A stretch of DNA of 64,000 nucleotides from Cinnamomum chago. Its lineage: Eukaryota > Streptophyta > Magnoliopsida > Laurales > Lauraceae. Made by a program: the position numbers and the translations under genes. This document shows positions 22,601 through 35,500 of the stretch, piece by piece. Each line of letters begins with the position of its first letter. Positions within the stretch are counted from its first letter, which is position 1. The DNA is taken from assembly GCA_038049695.1 (NCBI GenBank), contig CP142453.1, positions 19,472,001-19,536,000 on the forward strand, read 5' to 3'. A model generated the notes under the pieces. It saw only the letters and a list, made by a program, of their open reading frames with translations, was not told the DNA's origin and did not search any database.

Positions 22601-25600
22601 GACCAAGGACTCCTAATTAAGGGAAATAACAAAGAGGAATTGTTCTTCTTGTGGAATGAAATTTATAGAGATTTTACAGGTCCCTCTTTCTTTTCTTAAG
22701 AAGTGTTCCCCAGAAATCAACAGATTTCTTGGCATGCAGATGCATCAATTTTTCTGCTACCTATTTAATCTCATTATTGCCGTTGGAGAGTATGTCTATC
22801 ATTTGCTTTTGTAAAAGGTATGACGAATTGGAGATATATCCTTCATAGTCCAACTTGTTGCAAAGATTTGAACACATTCCAGCAAAAAAAAAAAAGAAAA
22901 GAATATTTAGATATAAATGCATTATGAAATGTTTCAAGAGTTAAGTGAAGAAATTAATAAATGATACTCAATAATGGCAAAAAAGATAAAAAAAGAGATA
23001 AACAACACTAAAACACTTGATAAGTTCCATTATTTTGATCTTGGTAAAACAGTGCAATTATCATGGGAATGAAAAGAAAATAGTGTCATTGAAGAACTGT
23101 TGAGAAATGCTACAGAGTAGACATGAAGGCTACATTACCAGAACTTTTTGAGAAACCAAGTGCAAAAGGGAAAACCACCAAAATACATAGGCAGAATGCC
23201 TAAAAGAAACTAAACATCAAATATAATAGAAGAACGAAAATCTTTTAAAAAATTTGTTTGCTTTTAGTTTTATGCCAGGGTCAAAAATTTGTTTCATTTT
23301 GTTTTGTTTTTTATCAGTGACAACTAACAAGAGATGAATTTATTAAAAAGAGAAAAATACACCACCAAACCCGAAAAAAAGGGTATAAGAGATTATCACC
23401 TCTGCCTCATTTGACTCCAAAAATACTGACCTTGTGGTATCACCATCATCATTATTAGTCTCCAGTTACGACTTAATAAGCGCCCAAAAAATAAGAATGT
23501 TCAAAGATAGACCATCGCAATAACAAATTAAAAGGACCTGCAGAAATATTTCTTGAAGTAATTGATAAATCCCCGGCACCTGGTCACGCTCACAGGCACT
23601 CGTCCTAATCAACTTCTGCAGGATCAAAACCTGGATTCAGCGGACGTGTTATGGACAAAAGCATGGATGGTTTCTTTTGCATGAGTTTAATGCTAGCATA
23701 GTATAGAAATCAAATTCAAGTTTAATGAAGTCTGAACCCAATATAGTCCATGATTTGTATTCTAAGTTTACAATTTGTTTGTCAATGGCCTCATGCTCCT
23801 TTGTACTCATGGTTTCTCTTCATTTGTTTTGCTTTTCTCCAGATGCCTTTGATACAGAGCTGTTACTTTCTTGCATGAGCAAATTGAAACAAGGACAGGC
23901 AGTTGATATTCCAAACTATGATTTTAAGAGTCATAAAAACTATACACTACCAGCACGCCAGGTAGTTTCACATATTTATCAAAATGACCTTTCATTATCA
24001 TGATTTATGGGAGATAGTTTTGATGAGTGATATCTGCAATTTTCTGTTTGATATAGTTTTGATCGGTGGCTTTATAAATTCACTTTTTTCCTGTATCTAT
24101 TTTCGCTGAACTTTAAACTAACTGCTCATAAGATTTTGGAGAACTAATGTTGAAACTTTATTGATATGCTGACCTTGGAATCATAGTCAAAATTGCAGCC
24201 ATATGAAGGTAATCTTAATATAGATCCACTAATAATATAAATCCATTGTCAATGCTTCACTGTTTGTTTACTTTTTAATGAAGAGCTGATTTTGACCGTT
24301 GAGATATTCTAGAGTGGGATAAGATACCACTGGGATGTTTAGCACTGGTTTTGAGAACAATTTCAAATTTTGTGTGTAATTTGTTGTGCTGGTTTAAGTT
24401 AATAATCTGACTGCTATGAATGTATGCAGGTCAACCCCTCTGATGTCATGATTTTAGAAGGAATACTTGTTCTTCACGATCCCCGTGTTCGTGATCTCAT
24501 GAACATGAAGATCTTTGTTGATACAGGTTCTTTTCTTACCATATCTTCTATTTTTAAAAAGTTTGAATGTCATTTAGTTCCTTGAGATCAACATTAAGAA
24601 AAACTCTGACTGAACTCTGTGGTGTGAAAAAGTTCCAATTTCTGTGTTAGCATTTATAACAACACACAGAACTAGTTTCTATCATGTTTCCAATTTCTGT
24701 GTTGACATTTATAACAACACATATTTTCTATCATGTTTCTTAGTTGTAAGTCAGGCCTCAGGGAGAATCTTCTGTCAATCTTCCAAGTTCCAACTTTTTA
24801 TGATTACCATTAACTTCCAAACAGGTTGTTGTTTTGCAAAACTTAATTTAATCTGTTTAATTGGCATAACAGGTGAAAACATAATTTGAACCAAAATATG
24901 CAATGTAACTGAGACTCTTTGACTATGACTTCTTCCAAGTTCCACCATTAGATGAGTATTGCCATAATTTCCAATTGGATCTTAGTTTTGGCAAAGCTAA
25001 TTTTGATAACTTCCATGGGTATGACAGATGAAACATAATTCAAACTAAAACGTGGAATCAATAGTGACTACATAATGAATAAATCATTTTCTAAATCCTT
25101 TCTGCATCTCAGTTACTTCTGTTTCTTAATCTCTGAGATGACTTCTTACTACATGATATTCTAAGAAGACCTTTCGACTTCTAATATAGGTTCAAAGCTC
25201 AAACCAATTTTCAAGCATCCGTCCAGTTTTTACTCAATGAAAGTGACTACGAGAAGCTGTAGTCCCCAGTCAGATTTGACCATATGCCAAGCATCCTGTT
25301 AAAAGAAGCATCATCCTTTTTTTTTAATATAATCATAATAGGATTTGATTCTTATTTTTTATTTTTTACAGAAAACACTCATATTGAACCAATGACATCA
25401 AGCACTTATGATAAAACTTTTGATATCAAATAAATGAGTTTTAATTCATAGTGGAATCGGTGAGGAAAAGTTTCTCTATCAGGTTGATAGACCCTCAAGG
25501 AGAAGGGATAGGCTGAAGAGGACATGGATGGAAGTAATAGTGCTAGATCTGAAGAAGTGAAACCTAGATTGGAACGGGGAAGAAGAATTCATGTCGCTGA

Positions 25601-28600
25601 CCCCATTATAGTTGGGAGAAGGCTTTGATGATGATGATGATGATAAAGAAGAAGAATTACTTTCTTGACATTGGCCAATTGAAGCTTGCTTGAACATAAA
25701 CTATTTAAGAATGTGTTTGAATTCACGTTTTTCCAAGCGAACACTAAATAAGTGTCCTTTCCAAAAAAGAAGAAGAATTATTTCATAAGGAAAACTATGA
25801 GAGGATGAGCTAAGAGAGCTCCAAAATGAGAAATAGAGGAACTGGATGTGCTGATAGAGAGAGATAGTTGGATGGAAAAGAAACTCTAAATTCTAATAAT
25901 TATTTAACTAGTAGTAGTAATTTTAACTTTTGACCTTTAAACCCATTTATGTTAGTGATTGAAGTGAATAACGTGTAAAGATATACTCAGCTTCATACCA
26001 GGAAAAGATGATGTAAAGAGGTAGAGAGAGAAAAAGAGAGCTGTGGATGTGAAAGAAACTCTAATAATTGTTTAACTGGTAATTTTAATCTTTAAATTTG
26101 AAACCCATTTATTAATGATCAAGGGGAATAACGTGTGATATTGTATTATTGAAAGAAGATATTCTTAGTTTCATACCAGGAAAGGATGAGTGATGCAGCA
26201 TGGGAAAGGGAGAATAGCCAAAGGGCTAATCTTTTGGCTTTTCTCCAAGCCAAAGGCTTAGGGGTAAGGATCCATCGGATCAGAACTCTCTTGGTCTCAC
26301 ACCACATACAAATAATCGAGAGAGAAATACTCAACTCAATGAGACAAACTTTTATTAGTCACTGAACTTGTTGAATGAAAGAGATTACAATCCTTTCCTA
26401 ATTATATTCTTGGAAACGAATCAAATTGAAATAAACTCTAATGCATACTTTCTAATTAAATTCATAAATATCTCTAACTATTAACTATTACTAAAATTAA
26501 GAAGAAACTTGGGTTGAACGATTGTGGAAGTCTCCCCTTTTATTGGGTCTTTTGCTAAAGCTTTTGAGCAATGGGCTGGCAGACCTTGGGTCTGGCCTGC
26601 ATCAATGAGACTAGCACTTGTTGAATAATGTCATAGCATATATACTATACCTATTCAAATTCTTTGCATTATTTGGTAAAGACAAAACTCATCTTGATAA
26701 ATTGATTTCATGCTCTTTGTTTAGTTCTGACTATGGTCCATGTTCTCATAATCTTCATTGACGCTTTTCCAGCACAGATTCTGATTTGCGGTTGGCAAGG
26801 AGGATAAAGCGTGATACTGTTGAGAGAGGCCGAGACGTTCAGTCAGTTCTTGACCAGGTTAGGGGCCTATTTTAGTCTCAAATGCATATGATATAAGAGA
26901 TGCTTTTCCTCAAGTTATTGTCAACCTTCTGTTACAAGGTTACATTTAATCTTTTTTTAAATTCTACTTCATATCCTACATTATATGGTCTTTGATGATA
27001 TAAACTTCCTTAAATTACTTTTTGTGATTCCCTTCATCCTTTACCATGTATTTATCACCAATTCACCACTATGTGCCTATCCCAAGTCTGGGTGAGGAGG
27101 AGGGTTGTGTTAGCTTGGCATTCAGCTATAAAATATTGCCACTCTTTTTCCCACTCATGTGCTTTTATTTACATAGAATTTGAAAAATCATATATACCCT
27201 TATTGCTATTGCAGAAGTGACAGGCTGTGACAAAACCTGATTTTAGCTTCAAAGTGGGTAAGGGTTGTCCAAGGTGTCTTGTAGAAGCAACATGCTATGA
27301 AGGGACAAGTGTCATATGAGTTACTCGCTAGGAGTCCCCAACCATGAGACGGATGCACGCGCTGGGGGTGGAGGGTGGAGGGTGGAGGGAAGAGTTGGGG
27401 GTAGGGGTAGACCACAAGTAAAGTAGGCCTCTAGGAATGTGGTCACTTTGACAAGGAAGAGTTTGGAATTTGTAGGAATTTTGGAGGAGAGAAGGATACA
27501 TAACTTGTTTACAAGAGACCAAGTGGAAGGGGGAGAAAGTAAGTGACCTTGGCGAAGGGTTCAAAATCTTTTATTTGAGAAAAAGGTAAACTAGAAATGG
27601 AGTAGGCATTGTAGTTGACATAAATCTAAAGGATAATATGTAGAAACTAATAGAAAGAGCGATAAGGTCATGATGATTAAGATTATTGTAAGATGAAAAA
27701 ATTGTATAAATCGTTAATTGTTGGCGCTGTCAAGTCCAACTGTCCAACTAGCAAAAATACCCCAAAAGCTTAAGCTGTTGGGAAGTGGAAAATCAATCTA
27801 CTTAACACCCCCTATTGAATGGGACACCGTTTGAATTTGCAAGCCACATATGCCTACCCATGCGATACGTGCTTGGCCATGTGACCTAGGGGAACAACGA
27901 CTCCCTGGGGTTAGAACTTGTGAGCTGGTGTGGCTCTGATACCATGTCATGTGCGACTAGCCAATACATCCCAACAACTTAAGATGTTAGGAAGCAGAAA
28001 ACGAATCTACCTAACAGGTGCATCACCTCGAGTTGGAATAAGTGTCAATGATAAAAGAACAATTTTGGGAAGTGATGGATGAGCTACTACAAGTTATACC
28101 CAAAGAAGAAAATATATTAGTTAGAGGAGACTTTCATGGTTATATATGGAAGAAAGAAACTGGGTATGATAAAAAGTTCATGGGGGATATGATATTGGGA
28201 GAAGGAATGCTATTGGGAAAGCTACTCTTAAGTTTCCTCAAGGTGAGTTGCACTCCGTAAAAATGCCTTGAAATCACCTATAGAGATCTGAGCTAATTCA
28301 CTTGAGGAGGTTGATGCTGTAAGATACCATGTTTCAACCCAAAAGCTTAAGCTAATAAGTGGAAGGCCCAAACAGGTATATGAAGGCCTATCAAACCCAT
28401 TACTTGGGTGATGTGGGATGTAGGACTTTCCCAACACTCCCCCTCACAGGGGCCCAACAAATTTCATGGATGCGCCTGCCATGTGGGCTACACAAGAACG
28501 ATAGGAACTGGCTATGATACTATGTAAGATACCATGTTCCAACCCAAAAACTTAAGCTAATAGGTGGAAGGCCCAAACATGTATATGAAGACTTGTCAAA

Positions 28601-31600
28601 CCCATTACTTGGGCGATGTGGGATGTGGTACTTTCCAACCAGATGCATTGTGCACATGGGGTGATGAAAACCTTGTTCCTTTGGGTTGAATAGTATCGAG
28701 CTATAAGCAACAATAGTTTCCCCTGCTGTTGGTTTACCCTGAAGATCTCTGTATGTGTCAACAGTATAATTGTGGTGCCTGCAATGTGTACACTAACAAT
28801 CACCTCCACTGCTGTCTTAAACTCCTTTACACTAAAGCCGACCCCAAATTAATGGGATATGGTTTCGATGATGGCTCCTTTACATGATTCATGCTTAAAC
28901 AAAACTAGCCTAATTTTAGCACATATCCCTGTTTTATCCTTCTCTAGGCACAATAAAGAGAGAACTCCATCATGAGCTCCATTTTAAAGAAAGAGAATAA
29001 AGAAAAAAGGCCCATTTTAAATAATTAGAATCCCATACTAATAAAAATTAAAGAAATCCTCTATTTTAGTACTCTTAGTGTACAAGCACTGTGAAGGACC
29101 ATTCTGTTATAAAAAAGAACTACCTAATGTGTCTTTAACTATTACTATCACTTATATTATCAAACTCTTGCTCATACTAGCATTCTTGCATGTTATAATA
29201 TGGCCCACTTTCCTCAATGGCAGAGGATTCTGCAATTTTTACCTTGATGCAGTGCAGTACTAGCTGAAAGATACAAATGCTAAAAGTCAGGGCTGTCTTT
29301 TCATGCTCTGTGGCTAGTTAGATATTAGGGAATCTTTTCTTTCTTCATTCATCGGGGGACCTTCTTGCTGCATTGGGTGTCTATCTACTATAAATTTGTT
29401 GGCTCTGATTTAGTTTTGCCTATTGCTCCCAATTCATTGTTTTAAGCAAATTGGGTATGTTAGTTTATATAAGACAATATGTTGACAATTTTGGTTAATG
29501 TGCTGAAATTATTGTGAAGCTCTCGACCATATGAATTTACTTGCCAAAGAAGATTAAGGTTGCTGTTTAACTATATCCTAAGCTATATTCTGTATTTAAT
29601 GTACAATATTCTTTTAAATAATGCTTCAATATTTTGTGTGAATTGCAGTATGCTAAATTTGTAAAGCCAGGTTTTGAGGAGTATATACTCCCTTCAAAGA
29701 AATATGCGGATATTGTCATCCCTCGAGGAGGAGACAATGTTGTGGCTATTGACTTGATAGTGCAACATATTCATACAAAACTTGGTCAGCATGACCTCTG
29801 CAAAATATACTCAAATCTTTTTGTCATTCAATCAACATTTCAGGTGTCACTTTCATCTTATGCTTTACTTTTGTATTGTTCTTTTTTTTTTTCTCTTCTT
29901 TTTCATGGAAGTTCATTTTCTACTTTATATTCTTGATACTTACTTGACAACCTGGAGTTTGTGTATATTTACTTTTAAAAAAGGTTATGGATTTCTTGAT
30001 GTTGAATTGATGATTTCCAGCTTGCTCCAGATACATGGGATGCATACACTAATACGCAATGTCGAAACAAGAAAGCATGATTTTGTCTTTTATGCAGACA
30101 GGCTGATCCGCTTGGTACATCAATATTTCTTTGAAAGCAGTATGAAAAGATTTGAACTGAGCAATAATGCTCTTTTTTCTTCACCTGATGTGTGTTTTCT
30201 GTTGAATTAAATGTTTTCTAAGGTTGTGGAACATGGTCTAGGTCATCTCCCATTTACTGAAAAGCAAATCATCACTCCAACAGGTAATCTATTAATCATT
30301 ATGTTTCTTCCTTGTGACACCATGAAGAAACCAAGCTTTATCATTTTCGGCTGCAAGATTAATAGATATCTCATCATGGCTGTCATCGTTGTCATCATCA
30401 CCATCATCATTATCAACATCAAAGCCTTATTGTATGATTTGATGAGTACTACTCCATGAACAGACAATGACTAAGATCTAAGACACCCAACATGCCATGG
30501 ATATGGCAGCAGTGGTTGACTCGGGATTTTCGTTCGAGGGGTGTGGACGTTTTTGGGGCAAACCGAGGATTTTCATGTGGATTTTGAGGGTGGCCCACAA
30601 GTTTTATTGGATTTTTGGAAGTGTACCCAAAATTTTCATATAGGTTTTGGAAGCGCACCGCGGTATGACGGGTGCGACCGTACCCACATGCCTGTACTTG
30701 GTTGGGTCATGGCAAGGACATGGATTTCACACAAAAAAAGTGAAGTTATTGGATATGATACGGCATAATACATTGCCTATATTGAAGTATCTAGGTATCA
30801 TAGACCAAGATTCCAAGATTCCTGTCTATCTATCTGTTGTGTGTGATCAAGATTCCTAACCATTTATTTGTTGTGTGTGACCAAGTTTCCTAACCATTTA
30901 ACAGTAGTGTGTCACCAAGATTCCTATCCATTTAAGTGATGTAGTGTGCAGGGGGGCAGGGGGGGGGGGGGGGGTCAGTGGCCCCACTCAATTTTCCTTT
31001 TATCTTTGATAAGCAAGAGAAAGCATAGGAGTGGGTTTAGGCATTTTTATTTTATGCCCTTTTGCCCCTCAATTCTCTTGTTTGGGGGGGGGGGGGGGGC
31101 GGGCGCACTCGATTTTCCTTTCATCTTTGATAAGCAAGAGAAAGCATAGGAGTGTGTTTAGGCATTTTTATTTTATGCCCTTTTGCCCCTCAGTTCTCTA
31201 TACTCTTTGAGAACTTTAGAAGAAGGGTATTCTTGTCTTATTAAGGGTATTATTGGCCTTTTCTTTTCTTGAAAGATAAAATCTTATGGTTATCTCTCTC
31301 TCTCTGCAATGTCATTATTCTTATTTCATCCATTGCCAATGTCCCATACCACATCCAACTATGTTTAGAGAGTATTTAATGAAGCTCTTGAGTGGAGCCC
31401 ACTTAATAAAATTAAACAGGCTCGGAATGTGGGTCATTTTAGGCCGATGCTCTTGAGTGGGGCATATTTTGGAAAAACATAAACCCCATAAAATAAATTC
31501 TCTAATTCTCTATGAAAAATATAACTCTATGAGATGGTCCCAAGTCAAATTGATCTATATGAAAAAATTGAATTTGTTTATTAGAATTTTATGGAATATA

Positions 31601-32543
31601 TTTTTTTAAAAGTTAGTTGGGTCATTTGAATGAAATCTGATAAGGTCTATACACTGTATAAGGAGGTTGTTTTTCAACAATTTAGATGTTTTATAAGTGG
31701 GCATATTGTCGTGGAACTCTTCTATCGTGTTTTTTCTTTTCTTTTTTCTTTTTACCATCTCTACTGTGTAGATGACATCCAAGGACATTGAAATCGTCCT
31801 AGCTCTTGATTTAACAACCTTAAAGTCTAATACTAATTTAATAATAATTTATCTCTGTTTTATGAGATCCAATCCAATAGTGGGTAAAGGATCGACAAGC
31901 ATCAAAACCTGGTATGGTGCCAAATCAAGGTGAAAATATAAATATGAAAGGATCTAAATTGATCAAAGGTTGGCTCAAATAGGCCCCATAGAGTTGGACT
32001 TTACATGTGATGTGTACTTGTAACAGAATTTTTTTTTCTTTTTTAAGTGAATTTTATGTAGATAAAAAGGGAAGGGGTCATTTCTTAACTGGTTTAGATT
32101 TTTCATAAGTGGGCCTATTAATATTATTGGTCAATCAACTTTGCTCCCACTAGAGGAAAATCCTACCTTCGTCCCTGGTAGTGTGTGAACATAGGAGACT
32201 TGATAGTGAAGGCTCGTGCCATGCAACGCCAATAAAAACTTTTCAAGGATAAAGGTTTTGCAGCAAAATATTCAAAATATTGGCTGCTTGGTAGCACATT
32301 GGCCAATATGGGTATCACTTGACCCCACTATATGATACATAGAAAGTATTGTCCGAGACATACCAAACACTTGGTGTGCTGTGTGATTTTCCAACACAAT
32401 CAACAACCAAATGCTTATGGGAATGCAGCCAAGGCAACACACATCAAACCACCATGAAAGTAGAGATAAGAAAACATCATGAGAAACTAACAAGACACAA
32501 GATATATGCGGTTCGGTCACAATATGTGACCTACATCCATCGT

Positions 32544-32574
<31 letters not shown>

Positions 32575-35500
32575 GCCTTGTCCCAACTATGTTGGGGTCG
32601 GCTACATGAATTCTGTTTCTCCATTCCGATCTATTTTGAACCAAATCCCCAGATAAGTTACACTTCTTCATATCTATCTTTACTACCTCCATCCATTTTA
32701 ATATGTGACCTACATCCATGGGAGAATAATGCAAAGCTTCTCTTACTCTTTAATGGGGATTACAAGCCAACTAAGTGAAGCTCTAGAGAACCCACTTACA
32801 AAATACAAGCTAAATACAACCCCCCCCCCAACCCAACACACCCACCCACCCCCACTTCCCTTCTTGATCTTCTTGAAGAAACCCTCCTCTCTTATCTTTT
32901 TGTCTAATCTTTGCAATCTCTGCAATGGAATACACCCCTTCTTTTCCCTTAGGGCTTTTTAAAAGGCAACAATCTCCAGACCCTTGGATTAGAGTCAATT
33001 CAATGGCTCATAAGTCATAACAAAGAGGTAAAGAGAGTAAAAATAGAATCAAGAAAAGGAAAAAGGGGGAAAAATCAAATAAGATGATTTGGATTCACAC
33101 GTGTTGCACACACACAACAACACATATATAACAATTTTTTCCTCTATTAACTGATTTATTGGCTGATGTGGCCTATAATATCAGTGTGTATCAGCTAATC
33201 AGACGTACTTTGGTATTTGACATCCAAGAGTAAATGAGAAACTTTTTTTTCTCTATCCTTTTGTATTCTCTTTCAAGAGTAGAACAGGGGAAAGGTTATT
33301 TGGTATTTCAACCTATAAATTATGTCAACAAGTTTGAAGTGGAAGTAGGACTATCCTCTGTGCTCCACCAGAGTTGGCTAGTTATTCTTGTTATTACTGT
33401 TGTTTTATTTTTATTTTTCTAAATTTTCATCTTGGCAGGAAGTGTTTATACGGGTGTGGTCTTTTGTAAAAGGTTATGCGGAGTCTCAATCATTAGAAGG
33501 TGCATATTTCTAGTATTTTTGTGGTGTTGCTTTCATATTTCCAGTATCTTTATTGTTGTGTTTTTTGGTATTGTATGGAAGTACAAAACGACAAACACTC
33601 GGATCTGTATGTTAAACAAAAAGATGATGGTTATCTAGCTCCTAATTCCATACTCTGTATAAAGTTAGTCAAGATCCTCATACATCTCGCCATGACTCAG
33701 TAAGATATATCTCATGAAGTGAATATTGTTTGTCAGTTTATGAGCGACCCACTTCATCATCAGTTGGAAATCATTTTCTGACTCATGAGCTACACAAAGG
33801 GAACACTTGGGTGTGGTAGTATACTTCTCAGCCTTCTCTATTTCTTCAATCCTATGTTGATGCTGGCATTTGTTCTTAAGAGAAACTATCGGACTTCGGA
33901 ACTGCAAAAGCAAGGTAGAGAGTTGAAGTCATCTAATGACATGGAGTATTAATCCATGTCTTTCACATGCACCTAAGGGCTCCTAAAAATGTTCATCTAT
34001 AATTGACTGAACCTCTCACTCTGGTTCCCTTATTGATAACACTAGCGCCAGTTAGATTGCTTTGAACCCTATTTATCATGAGCAAACTAAACATATCTAA
34101 ATTAAATATCATTTTATTGGGAACAGTTTGAAGCAAAGTTATCTAACTCGCTTATATTTTATCTGCTCTTAAAAAGCTAAAGACATGCACTGAAACACTC
34201 TCACCACTTGACATCAATTTCAATGTGGATGCTCACCAACACAAATTTGAGGAGGAGTGTGAAAGAAGAGTTTGCATAGTCCTAGAGAACTGTACTTAGC
34301 AGTGGTGTTTCATAACTTAGAGACTCTGATTTATCAGCCGCACAACAGCTCCTGGTGATCAAATCATGTTTTGCTGCTGTTGTTTGTATACCTTGATTTG
34401 ACTTTTCAATGGCTGACAATTAGATTACTTCTTGTCATACGCTACTTTTGGGTGGAACCATATGAGATTAGACCTGATTTATCCTTACCCAAGAACCCAG
34501 ACCCCCATCCAGACTTCGATGAACACAATTTGCTTAACATTCTTACATATTTAACTGGGGAAATCCTTCCTGATAGCATCATGATCAAACCCATCAATCC
34601 ATCAGAACCACCCAAAACCCATCAACTACACACCTTACTCTTAATTTGCGACTTTCACTAAACTTTAAAGCCCATTAGGATACTGACTCTACTTCGATCA
34701 TGAAAATCCCACCATGAACCCCACATAATCAATCCCTATCCATTGTGTCAACCCTTTATCTATATGTAGGACCCTGCCAAGACCCCACCCATTGTGTCAG
34801 AACCACCCAAAACCCATCAACTCCACACCTTACTGTTAATTTGCGACTTTCACTAAACTTTAAAACACATTAGGATACTGACTCTACTTCGATCATGAAA
34901 ATCCCACCATGGACCCCACATAATCAATCCCTATGCATTGTGTCAACCCTTTATCTATATGTAGGACCCTGCCAAGATCCACCTCCATTCACACATCCTG
35001 TGGTTGCTTGGGAAATGAGAAAAGGAGGAACCGGAGGTGACCTGGCACGCTTTCCTCCCGATGCTGTTTTGCAAGTGGCAAGGAGGGTGATGTTGCCTTC
35101 CCCATCTCTCTTTCTTCTCTCCTCCCTCTTCCCCCACCCCCAGAGAAGGGAGAAGCCCATACTCTTCCCCCACCAAAATAAAAAAAATAAAAAAAATCTG
35201 CATCTCCTCCCAACCAAGCCATCTAGAAGAGTTATGTGCTTCAATTCTGACAGGCCCAAGTCTTTTAGCTGCCATTGGATTGCGTGAACATGGCAAAATC
35301 CTAGCCATCCATCACTCCATATCATCAAAGGCTCTATAAATAGAGACCCTCACCTCACCCCATTGCAAATGGGAGCCTCTCAAATGCAAAAACTAATCAT
35401 TTTTTCCTTACCATTTCCTCTTAAAAAGGTGAAAGAATAAATCCAAAAATATTGATAAAATGGCGAAAAGAAAGGGTGATATATGAGGGTTGATTGAGAC

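Noticed and set aside
34895-35328. Overlapping 117-130 codon frames in UKL intron 10
   Set aside because: They overlap the 195-bp tandem duplication and a G/A-rich stretch, are mutually antisense and show no domain.
35325-35350. TATA box at 35333 as promoter of a gene in UKL intron 10
   Set aside because: No coding sequence follows in either direction; probably part of a degraded LTR.
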